64,000 nucleotides of DNA from CAZCCV01 sp964497515 (GTDB lineage Bacteria; Armatimonadota; UBA5829; DTLH01), in assembly GCA_964497515.1 (NCBI GenBank), contig CAZCCV010000001.1, positions 109,889 through 173,888 on the forward strand, written 5' to 3'. The notes under the pieces were generated by a model. The model saw only the letters and a program-made list of their open reading frames with translations. It did no database searches and was not told the DNA's origin. The position numbers and the translations under genes were made by a program. This document shows positions 16,858 to 25,013 of the stretch, piece after piece. The number at the start of each line of letters is the position of its first letter. Within the stretch, counting starts at the first letter, position 1.

Positions 16858-18192
16858 ATGATGAAGCGGCAGAGGGATTTGTATCCGAAACTGGCTCTTC
16901 TGGCATTGCTCGCGGCATACATAGTACTATCTGTTATATCTTCATTTGCCGTGCGACTTCGATGCGGCCCAGACGAACCGGCCCATTTCATCTATGTGCG
17001 TGAAATTGGCGAGCGTTTCAGCCTGCCCGGGCTGGCTCATACTGAAACCCACGATCTTTCCCAGCGTTTCAGCCACGAAGCACACCAACCCCCGCTCTAT
17101 TACGTTTTGGCATCTCTGCCATATCGCGGGGCAAGTGGGTTTGGAGCATCGCTTGAATCGGTTTGGATGGTAGTGCGGCTCTTCACAGTGCTTATCGGAG
17201 CTTCCTGGCTTTACTTTCTTTACAGATTGTCGAGAGAAGTGTTGGGTGGCAGGAAGTACAGCGCATTAGTGGCCTCAGCCTGCGTCGGGTTGTTGCCAAT
17301 GTCGGTTTATATCGGGAGTGTCGTTAACAACGACGTTCTCACTTGCTCCGTTTTTACGGCTTCTATGTGGATGATATTCAAAGCTCTTAGAAAGGGAACA
17401 ATCAATGGAAGGGCGACTCTGCAAATAGGAGTGGTTTCTGGTCTGGCCATTCTCACAAAGGCGCAAGGGCTCTTTTTGCTCCCAATAATCGTTATACTCG
17501 GGCTTATGATTTGGAGGAGACAGAGTTGGAAGCAGGCTCGACTCTCAGTTAGAAATGCAGGGGCGGCATTGTTGATAGCGCTAGCTATAGGCTCTTTCTG
17601 GTTTGTGCGAAACCAAATGGTCTATGGTACGCCGATTGTCCAGTCACTGGTTGATCCTCTAATTCCTGCCGATATCCGTGACAGCGGCGATATTGGATCG
17701 TGGGGGCTCTTGATATGGATTGTCACCCAGCAATTGTTCCGCTATTTTTGGCTGCCGTATTGGCTGGTATCATCATTTCAAAGGGCAAATCCCCTCTTCT
17801 CGCCAATACTTGTAATGCTGTATCAGCAATTGCTATCGATTGTATGTTTGTTGGTTGCTGTGGGTGTAGTCTGTCACCTGGTCGAATGCAAGAAAAGGCA
17901 ATTTCAGGATTTTGGCTGCAAGGTCGGCACTTGGATTCTTCTGTTGCTTCCGAGTTTGATGATTTGGGCGTTTTTGGTAAGGCACACATTCTTTGTAGAT
18001 AGGGGAACACTGTCGCAAGGAAGGCTGCTCTTGCCGTCTGCCGCAGTATTTGGGATTGGGCTTGTAACTGGTGCACGGATGATATTTAAGGGCAGGTTCC
18101 GCATACCAGCCGGCATTGCACTCATCATAGCGTTAGTAATAGCGAACATGCTGATGATACTTAGCATAACTCACTACTACCGGCACGTCTAG
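16858..18192 (+). CDS. GT-C-like polytopic membrane protein (PMT_2/DUF2142-like)
   Basis: A 444-residue membrane protein with about ten hydrophobic segments. The first extracytoplasmic loop carries GPDEPAHFIYVREIGE, the acidic pair typical of GT-C enzymes that use polyprenyl-phosphate sugars, and a His-rich stretch (SHEAHQPPLYYVLASLPY) at the place where PMT-type enzymes have KPPL. This suggests a membrane glycosyltransferase, but the identity is less certain than for the gene at 7385. Two adjacent ATG codons could start it. It is divergent from qNOR across 263 bases and stands alone. Confidence 0.72.
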   Translation: MMKRQRDLYPKLALLALLAAYIVLSVISSFAVRLRCGPDEPAHFIYVREIGERFSLPGLAHTETHDLSQRFSHEAHQPPLYYVLASLPYRGASGFGASLESVWMVVRLFTVLIGASWLYFLYRLSREVLGGRKYSALVASACVGLLPMSVYIGSVVNNDVLTCSVFTASMWMIFKALRKGTINGRATLQIGVVSGLAILTKAQGLFLLPIIVILGLMIWRRQSWKQARLSVRNAGAALLIALAIGSFWFVRNQMVYGTPIVQSLVDPLIPADIRDSGDIGSWGLLIWIVTQQLFRYFWLPYWLVSSFQRANPLFSPILVMLYQQLLSIVCLLVAVGVVCHLVECKKRQFQDFGCKVGTWILLLLPSLMIWAFLVRHTFFVDRGTLSQGRLLLPSAAVFGIGLVTGARMIFKGRFRIPAGIALIIALVIANMLMILSITHYYRHV

Positions 18193-18241
18193 CAACTCGC
18201 TGAAGTGTATTTGAATGCAATACATTTGGGAGATGAGGGGG

Positions 18242-20035
18242 TTAGTTCTCCGATTTTGGTATTACCACAGTGAAAGTGCTACCCACGCCCGGTGTAGATT
18301 GCACTGTGATGTGCCCTCCGTGCGCATCTACAATACTCCTTACGATAGATAGACCGAGCCCCGAGCCGCCTTTCTTTCTGGATCGCGCCTTGTCGGATCT
18401 GTAGAACCTTTCGAACAGCCTAGAGACATCGGCGCTCGCAATGCCTATTCCGGTGTCAATTACGCTTAGAACCGTTGAGTCACACTTATCCTCAGCGCAG
18501 ACAGTAACCTGTCCTCCCTCTGGAGTGCACTTGATAGCGTTATCGATGAGATTACTCAACACCTGTTCCATTTGCTGTTCATCCACGTAAGCGAACACGT
18601 CATCGGTAACCGCGATAGTTAGGGTAACCCCTTCATTTTCTGCTTTGGCATAGTGCAGATCGACAACTCTTGTCAGAAGCTCTCGCACATTTTCATTAAT
18701 CTTGCGTAGAGTCCTGTTTCCGGATTCGTTTTTCGCGAGTGCAAGCAGGTCGTCGATAAGGAGCGAGAGTCTGTCGCTTTCCTGAACGAGAGATGCAAGG
18801 AAGCTGTCGAGAAGAACGGGATCATTCTTCGCGCCCGAGAGAAGCGCTTCTGCCGTTACTCGGACCGCGGTGACTGGCGTTCGAAACTCGTGGCTTACAT
18901 TGCTCACGAACTCCCGCTGATTTTTCTCCCGTTGCCACATAGCGGTCTGATCGTGCAGCACAACGGCGACACCCGCCACGGCAGAGGACTGACTCCTGAT
19001 TGGTAGGGAATGAACACCAAGGCACATTTCATTATCATCGGGTGAAATGTGTAATTCTTTACGGATTATATCGGCGCTCTGCAAGGAATCAAGAGCCATA
19101 CGGATGAGATCCTCCGGCAACCCCGATTTTTCAATCAACAAACCAGTGACGTTTCTGCCGACCATTCCCAGCAGTCTTTCGGAGGCGTTGTTAAAAAGCG
19201 TTATCTTGCCATCCTCATCAGCCACTATGACTCCATCGGCCATTGTTGTAAGAATCGTCTCCATGCGGTTTTTGTCTTCGGCGATTCTATTTAGAGCCTG
19301 TTCCATTTGCCCAGCCATTGTATTGAAACTATCTGCCAGTTCGGCCAGTTCACCGGCGTGGGAAGAGTCTACCCTCTGAGAGAGATCCCCTTGTGCCATG
19401 CTGCGTGCGACATCGCTCAGTCTGGCAGCAGGCTTTGTGACTGCAGCAGCCAATCGCTGGCTTAAGGCAACAGCAAGAACGGTGGCAACAATGAGTGCAA
19501 CGAAGGTTATTCTTTGTGTTCGTACCGAAGCTCGTCTTACTCCAAAACCTGGAACTGTAACTCTAGCGTCCCCAATGTGAGTATTATCGACGAACACAGC
19601 ACGCGATACCGAGAAACCTTTGGTATTGCGAGCCTCGGGATGACAGAGTCTGCAGCCCGAAGAGGCCATTCTGGCTGCCACGGCCTCGTTTGCAAGCGAT
19701 TTTGGCGCCCTTTTGAGCGTTTGTCCGACGATTTGGCCATCCGGGGTGATAAACTCAACGGTTGCTCCGATTTTGCCGCTCAGTTCGGTGCAAACCCTGG
19801 TAAGTTCTTCGGGGGAAGCGTTGTTTATAGCGTTATGCTCATATATGTCTCCTGCAATATGAGCGCTGGCCGTCAGCATTCGGGTAACAGAGGCGGCGTA
19901 ACCTCTCTCCACCAGCGATGCAATCACAATACCGGCAGAGGTCATAACAACAACAATTGCAGTGACGTAGGTAAGTGTCAGTCGCCACCTAAATGGGATG
20001 TTCTTTGGTTTCTGAGACAAACTTATAGCCCACAC
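18242..20035 (-). CDS. Membrane sensor histidine kinase with an extracytoplasmic CxxCH haem-c motif
   Basis: A PhoR/ResE-type kinase of up to 597 residues. Order: membrane helix at about 20-41, extracytoplasmic domain to about 172, second helix to about 195, HAMP, PAS (about 255-370), HisKA with SHEFRTP, and HATPase with NLIDNAIK, DTGIGI and GGSGLGLSIV. The outer domain contains GCRLCHPEA: residues 128-132 are a covalent haem c motif (coded at 19640-19654). This points to redox, oxygen or NO sensing, but haem attachment is not demonstrated. The GTG start overlaps the regulator gene by 47 bases and has no good ribosome site; the TTG at 20020 is an alternative. The partner regulator is the gene directly upstream. 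Confidence 0.9.
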   Translation of the reverse strand: MWAISLSQKPKNIPFRWRLTLTYVTAIVVVMTSAGIVIASLVERGYAASVTRMLTASAHIAGDIYEHNAINNASPEELTRVCTELSGKIGATVEFITPDGQIVGQTLKRAPKSLANEAVAARMASSGCRLCHPEARNTKGFSVSRAVFVDNTHIGDARVTVPGFGVRRASVRTQRITFVALIVATVLAVALSQRLAAAVTKPAARLSDVARSMAQGDLSQRVDSSHAGELAELADSFNTMAGQMEQALNRIAEDKNRMETILTTMADGVIVADEDGKITLFNNASERLLGMVGRNVTGLLIEKSGLPEDLIRMALDSLQSADIIRKELHISPDDNEMCLGVHSLPIRSQSSAVAGVAVVLHDQTAMWQREKNQREFVSNVSHEFRTPVTAVRVTAEALLSGAKNDPVLLDSFLASLVQESDRLSLLIDDLLALAKNESGNRTLRKINENVRELLTRVVDLHYAKAENEGVTLTIAVTDDVFAYVDEQQMEQVLSNLIDNAIKCTPEGGQVTVCAEDKCDSTVLSVIDTGIGIASADVSRLFERFYRSDKARSRKKGGSGLGLSIVRSIVDAHGGHITVQSTPGVGSTFTVVIPKSEN

Positions 20036-20696
20036 CGCGAACCGTACGGATATGTTTGGGGTTGCTCGGGTCGCGTTCGATCTTTTCTCTTAGCCATCTG
20101 ATATGAACATCAAGAGTCCCTGTGTCGAAAGTAGCGTCGCTATTCCATATCGTCTGCAGCAGGTACTCCCGGGTAAGAACTTCGTCTTTGTGCTCGAGCA
20201 TCGTGCAGAGCAGTTCAAACTGCTTAAGTGGCAAGTGGACTTGTCGATCAAATACAATCACCTGCCTGCGCAAGAGATCAACAACGAATGAGCCAGCCTT
20301 CAGTTTCGTCCCGTTGAATTCCTGGTCGGTGTTTCTGGGTCTACGCAGTACCGCTTTGACCCGTGCGACTAGTTCGCGGAGACTGAATGGTTTCGTCACA
20401 TAGTCATCTGCTCCGAGTTCGAGTCCGACAATACGATCTACTTCGTCGGTTTTGGCGGTCAGCATTATAATTGGGACATTGCTTTCCTGACGGAGTGTCT
20501 GACAGATTTCGATGCCCGAAAGCCGCGGAAGCATAAGGTCGAGAATGATGAGGTCTGGTGATTTGTCTCTGGCCAGTTCTAAGCCGGTTATTCCGTCCTC
20601 AGCAGTGAGCACTTCGTAGCCTTCGGTTTGGAGCATATAGGCAACGGATTCGGAGATGGCCATTTCATCTTCTATTAGTAGAATTTTCTGGGTCAT
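19989..20696 (-). CDS. OmpR/PhoB-family response regulator
   Basis: A 235-residue DNA-binding regulator. The receiver shows LLIEDEMA with the acidic pair, LIILDLMLPRLSG with the phospho-Asp, TAKTDEVD and the Lys in DYVTKPFS. The C-terminal winged helix ends in HIRWLREKI and HIRTVRGVGYKF. It is the first gene of the pair, and its 3' end overlaps the kinase gene, so the proteins are translationally coupled. A sigma-70-like promoter lies upstream. Targets are unknown. Confidence 0.95.
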   Translation of the reverse strand: MTQKILLIEDEMAISESVAYMLQTEGYEVLTAEDGITGLELARDKSPDLIILDLMLPRLSGIEICQTLRQESNVPIIMLTAKTDEVDRIVGLELGADDYVTKPFSLRELVARVKAVLRRPRNTDQEFNGTKLKAGSFVVDLLRRQVIVFDRQVHLPLKQFELLCTMLEHKDEVLTREYLLQTIWNSDATFDTGTLDVHIRWLREKIERDPSNPKHIRTVRGVGYKFVSETKEHPI

Positions 20697-20743
20697 ATGA
20701 AACTCCAGACATCGCGGTAGACTGTGAGGAGACGTACGTCATA

Positions 20744-20772
20744 ATGCTATCCCTGCTGAGATCATGTGTCAA
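20744..20772 (-). promoter_or_regulatory. Sigma-70-type promoter of the two-component operon
   Basis: Read on the minus strand, TTGACA (20772-20767) and TAGCAT (20749-20744) are separated by 17 bases. They lie 48 bases before the regulator start. Confidence 0.6.
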
Positions 20773-20787
20773 GCAGAAATCAGTGTA

Positions 20788-21624
20788 CTATAGTCCTCTT
20801 CGGCCAGTAGTTTTTTCTTTTTCCAGCGAAGCAGCGATCTGCGCTCTGGCTTCGTCTATGATTTCCTGAACGTCTTCTGTCCGATAGGTGCGCTCTTCGA
20901 ATGTTCTTGCTTCCAGCGTCTTCAAGAACCCTTCGAACTCTGAAAAGTAGCTGCCATAAATATGGAACGAATCCGCAATATGCGTATACTGACCTATGCT
21001 AATTGTACGTTCGAGGCGCTCTGAGAGTCTCTCTGCAACGGTGCGCTGCAGGTCGGTAAACGCGTACATGTTCATAAACGCAGCTTTGAAGGCGTCGTTC
21101 GATCGCATATGGGCGTTTAGAACCAATCTGTCGTCAAAGACACGGAACCACAATCGCTGCAAACACGCCGGGTCGTGTATTCCAGCATCTTCCCACGGTT
21201 TCCAGGTAATGGCCTGAGCGCGTCTGGAGTGAGGTGCTTTGACGAGAGCGTCTACAACGTAGCTGAGTTGATCGACTGGTTCTGCGATTCCCGGAGCTTT
21301 GTAGCCAGTAATTCTTTCGTGATAGGTGTATTCCCATCTGCCATTTGCAGGATCAATCCAGTGGTCGTGAATACCATCGACCATTTCCTGGCGATAGCAT
21401 TCGAGTTCAACAATTCCGCCGGGGAATGCTCGATGGATCCGTGGTTCGGCAAACGGGTTCAGGACGGTAATAATGGCGATGGCATCTCTACTCGGAGGGT
21501 CGCCTGGTTGATCGTATTCTGTGTTTATGGCAGTGCCTTCAGTCCACGTTCGAACAACAGCGTTCTCCCAAGCTTCTGGAAGTGTTTCAGCGACGACATT
21601 GACTACAGGCAGATCGAACCGCAT
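20788..21624 (-). CDS. Thymidylate synthase-family protein
   Basis: A 278-residue protein with a thymidylate-synthase fold, closest by motif to the divergent archaeal type. The start at 21624 follows GAGG; the longer upstream frame lacks a ribosome site. Landmarks are the candidate nucleophile Cys in DPACLQRLWFRV, then NAHMRSNDAFKAAFMNM (the phosphate-binding RSxD element as RSND), AFTDLQ, and ADSFHIYGSYF in place of the usual HIYxNH. The family transfers one carbon from methylenetetrahydrofolate to dUMP or dCMP. The divergent active site means dTMP synthesis, nucleotide hydroxymethylation or another one-carbon reaction are all possible. The two-component genes lie upstream on the plus coordinates side but are not coupled to it. 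Confidence 0.75.
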   Translation of the reverse strand: MRFDLPVVNVVAETLPEAWENAVVRTWTEGTAINTEYDQPGDPPSRDAIAIITVLNPFAEPRIHRAFPGGIVELECYRQEMVDGIHDHWIDPANGRWEYTYHERITGYKAPGIAEPVDQLSYVVDALVKAPHSRRAQAITWKPWEDAGIHDPACLQRLWFRVFDDRLVLNAHMRSNDAFKAAFMNMYAFTDLQRTVAERLSERLERTISIGQYTHIADSFHIYGSYFSEFEGFLKTLEARTFEERTYRTEDVQEIIDEARAQIAASLEKEKTTGRRGL

Positions 21625-21785
21625 AGAGAATCCTCGCTTAGGTATGATTGCTTGTTTCAGTATAACACAAACGCACAGTAAATCAGCAAAGCGAATGTGG
21701 AGTAAACCCATTGGTGAAGCAGAAGTAGAGCAGGGTGTCCTATTCAGACAACAGACACCTTGCTCGAATGCTATTTTGCTTAGTG

Positions 21786-24773
21786 TTAGTAATCTTCGTC
21801 GGGGCTTCGCAGGCAGTCGAAGATGTCAAGCTGGTATCTCGGCCTAATTACAGCAATTACAGTGTCCCCATTCAACTCGGTAGTGATGATACCGGTCACG
21901 CGCACCACGTCGTCTTTCTCGGGGAGAATGAGCCCTGGACATTTGACTTTGATAGCACACGGTTCGTGGTCTTCTGTTGTGATTGATCCGTCTGCAACGT
22001 AGAAGCACCCGCTGCCTGTTGAGCTGACTCTGCCGCAGACGATGGCGAGGAGCCCAATGTTATGTAGTCCCTGTCTGCCGCACACTCCCTTAGTATGGGC
22101 GCCAAAATATCCTCCACCAATAGAACGGATTGTCATAGCGAGTGGTTTGACGAGTGCGGTGGTATCTGACCCAGGTGGTACAGGTTGGGCAATAGCATTT
22201 TCTATGAATCTCTCTCCTTCACAGGAGTTTAGTCTGCCGCTGATATAGAGGTTGCGTCCTATTGAAACAGGGTAGTCTACTACTACTCGTATGCCGGATG
22301 CTCTGTTCAATTGCTCAACGTATATGCCATCGTCGAACACCGCAGTCACCTGCACAATTCCGGTGCCAACAGCGCAACCATCCGGACACAGTTTAGCGCC
22401 CCAAACGGAAACAGTGGGAATCACTACGTTATCCGAGACACCAACTTCGCTCCAAAGCCCCACATTATTTTTGGCTTGAACGGCAAAATAGCGAGTAGCT
22501 CCCAAACCCAGATCCGACGCATTGACCGTCACTTCTGTATCGGTGCCTACGTCGATCCATTCTACGATATCATCATCGCCAGGGGCACTTCCCACTGCAT
22601 ATCGGTAGGAGGCAATCCCTGATTCCGGATCGTCAGATGACCAGATGGCCTTTATCAGGATCGTTTCCATAGACTCCGATCCGATGGTCTCGACAGAGAC
22701 TGACGGGGTGGTCGGTGCAGTGCGGTCGGCAAGTATTGGCTCCGAGACACCAGGTTCGCTCCACAGATCGTGTTCGTTTGTCGCTTTGACCGAAAGATAG
22801 TAGGTTTTCCCGTTTTCGAGTTCCAGTGAGTCCAGGCTCACCGATTCTTCTGTGCCATTTGAAGTCCAATCGACAACATCCGTTCCGCCGGGCTCTGTTC
22901 CCAGAGCATACTGGAACTCGGTAACGGTGGATATTTCATCTTCTAATGTCCAGCCGGCAGTGAAGCTGCAGGCTACACAAGATGGTGCGTCGACGGCTGG
23001 CGCATTCGGTGGGACGGCTACCCACGAAATATCGACGGTGCTCATAGTCTCCGGTTTAAGATCCACATAGAGCATACGACCAATTCTATGCTGAGACACT
23101 ACTGATTCACCGGATGCTACTGGAGCCAGTCCATTTCTGGCTTGCACCTTGATCTGGTTAATCTTTGCATCAGGTCGGAATGCGTTAACCGTAAGTCCGC
23201 CATCCGGTTTTACGGTGTAGTCGGTCCAACCCTTCATAAAGTCTCGCAACATAAGAATTAGATCATCAGTAAACAGGTATTTGACATCCTGAGAGGATAT
23301 ATACTCCAATGCAGCTCTGACCTGATACATCAGGTGCAAACCATCGGTGAAGTAGTCGTGGTCAGGGTTCATTGCGTAGTCGTGGAAGAACGTATACGAG
23401 TAGAGCCCGTACTTTACATTGGCATCAAAATCCAGTTTTATCTGATCTGTCCAGTTTATGCCGTTAGACCACGAGATGAAGTCACACGTCATCGTCTGGG
23501 AACAGCAGATGGGAGCTATGTTGGCTTTTGATCCATCCTGCAGCCATTGCTTTCTCGTAGGTGTTATTTGGACGTGTATGTATTTTCCATCGGCAGTCTT
23601 GATTCGGCGCATATCTCCACCGCCCCCACCTCCACCGCCGTAGATGAAATCCCACTCATACATCATATCCATATGATGTGATGTTGGGTTCATCCAGCCA
23701 GAGAAGTTCATGTAATTGCCGGTTGCAGGCACCAACAGTCTCTGGTCGTTCAATGCTCCGACAGTTTGGCTGTAGACCTCTTCATCCGACAGGATCGACC
23801 AATCCGTAGGGTGTGTGCGAGAGTGTGAACCGATACGTATCAGCGGGTTAGTTGCAGCCACTCTGTTCCATTCATCGATCGAGTCTCCCACCAGGTTCTT
23901 ATAGACCAGAAGACAAGCCAGAGGCACTCCATAGTCAACAGATGCTTGGTTCACGTTCTGAATATCCACAATGTGCATTGTGTGGTCGCAGTGTACCTCA
24001 AACGACACTACGTGCTTGCCTTCAATTCTGTCAGTAGCGAAGCCAACAACAGCAGCGTTGCCGTACCTGTAGAACGCAACCACACGTCCGTAATCCAGAG
24101 AGTTAATAGATACAGGGGCAGCATCATCTATCAGCCCCCCCTGTGGATACAAAAAACCGAAGGCATCGCCGTTGCAAGTGAGGCTCAACAGGGGTGGTGA
24201 TTTGAGAGTGTATGTAACACATCCTGAGTTGTTAAAACCCATCGCTGTAATGAAGGGGTCTTTCTCTATTTCCTTTGGTACAACAATGTTGCCTGTGAGC
24301 TTTTTTCCGATAGGTGGGCCCACTGGAAATAGCCGTGGGGCGTAGTTCAAGTATTCCACCGAATCGCCAGAAGAATCATACCTGCGATAGGGGAGATTTC
24401 CGTAGATGAATATCTTTTTGCCAGCGGCTATGGCAGCCTCACACTTGTCCGCCACATCAGATACCTTAGTCGGCGTTGTGTGCCCGCAGATGAAGATAAT
24501 ATCGTGATTCTGCAGATCCATCTCTACAAAGCGCCCGTGTGTGACCGCATCGAATGGGATTCCAGCACCAACTAAATCGGCAGTGATGCTCTGTCCGTTT
24601 TCAGCGGCATACATTGGCGGTGTTTGCTGATCGGTTGTAACAATCAGCACTCTGGGTTTGACTACAGGATCTGCAATACAGGCCGACAGGCAGAAAGCAC
24701 CCAGCATAATTCCAATAATGGCCCAAATGCGTAGTGTATCCTGATAAAAATGACGTGTTAGTGAGGTTAGCAC
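21786..24773 (-). CDS. Large lipoprotein: deacetylase-like domain, two Fn3-like repeats, C-terminal beta domains
   Basis: A 995-residue secreted protein. The GTG at 24773 is preferred over the ATG six codons upstream because AGGAGG lies six bases before it. The signal ends in the lipobox LSAC. Residues 50-200 look like a Rossmann-type glutamine-amidotransferase-like domain (RVLIVTTDQQ, IFICGHT). A polysaccharide-deacetylase-like barrel follows, with FEVHCDHT and GSHSRTHP supplying the acid and His motif expected of CE4 enzymes. Two repeats of about 95 residues with WSEPGVSEP / WSEVGVSDN resemble fibronectin type III. Two OB-like segments end the protein (FDDGIYVEQLNRASGIRV; KDDVVRVTGII). It may modify surface or external polysaccharide. 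Substrate unknown. Confidence 0.75.
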   Translation of the reverse strand: MLTSLTRHFYQDTLRIWAIIGIMLGAFCLSACIADPVVKPRVLIVTTDQQTPPMYAAENGQSITADLVGAGIPFDAVTHGRFVEMDLQNHDIIFICGHTTPTKVSDVADKCEAAIAAGKKIFIYGNLPYRRYDSSGDSVEYLNYAPRLFPVGPPIGKKLTGNIVVPKEIEKDPFITAMGFNNSGCVTYTLKSPPLLSLTCNGDAFGFLYPQGGLIDDAAPVSINSLDYGRVVAFYRYGNAAVVGFATDRIEGKHVVSFEVHCDHTMHIVDIQNVNQASVDYGVPLACLLVYKNLVGDSIDEWNRVAATNPLIRIGSHSRTHPTDWSILSDEEVYSQTVGALNDQRLLVPATGNYMNFSGWMNPTSHHMDMMYEWDFIYGGGGGGGGDMRRIKTADGKYIHVQITPTRKQWLQDGSKANIAPICCSQTMTCDFISWSNGINWTDQIKLDFDANVKYGLYSYTFFHDYAMNPDHDYFTDGLHLMYQVRAALEYISSQDVKYLFTDDLILMLRDFMKGWTDYTVKPDGGLTVNAFRPDAKINQIKVQARNGLAPVASGESVVSQHRIGRMLYVDLKPETMSTVDISWVAVPPNAPAVDAPSCVACSFTAGWTLEDEISTVTEFQYALGTEPGGTDVVDWTSNGTEESVSLDSLELENGKTYYLSVKATNEHDLWSEPGVSEPILADRTAPTTPSVSVETIGSESMETILIKAIWSSDDPESGIASYRYAVGSAPGDDDIVEWIDVGTDTEVTVNASDLGLGATRYFAVQAKNNVGLWSEVGVSDNVVIPTVSVWGAKLCPDGCAVGTGIVQVTAVFDDGIYVEQLNRASGIRVVVDYPVSIGRNLYISGRLNSCEGERFIENAIAQPVPPGSDTTALVKPLAMTIRSIGGGYFGAHTKGVCGRQGLHNIGLLAIVCGRVSSTGSGCFYVADGSITTEDHEPCAIKVKCPGLILPEKDDVVRVTGIITTELNGDTVIAVIRPRYQLDIFDCLRSPDEDY

Positions 24774-24813
24774 TGTGTTCCTCCTGACCATTCAAAGCAG
24801 CAAGTTCCGTCGC

Positions 24814-24843
24814 ATTATAGTGTTATGAATAGCGGATTGTCAA
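24814..24843 (-). promoter_or_regulatory. Strong sigma-70 promoter of the large lipoprotein gene
   Basis: On the minus strand a perfect TTGACA (24843-24838) and a perfect TATAAT (24819-24814) are 18 bases apart. The predicted start lies about 30 bases before the GTG at 24773, which supports that start codon. Nothing else was seen in 24844-25013. Confidence 0.82.
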
Positions 24844-25013
24844 GATGTATCTGTCGTTTTGACAGTCGTCCGCTGATAGACATCGCAATAGCACAATAAA
24901 TATTCCATGTAGCAAGCTAGTAATGAGGTGTTTGGCTATCGATGTGATGTAATAGTGAGAAGTAATTGGAATTAGATTGCGCGTAGAGTAATATGTGAAA
25001 GGAAATCAGCGAA

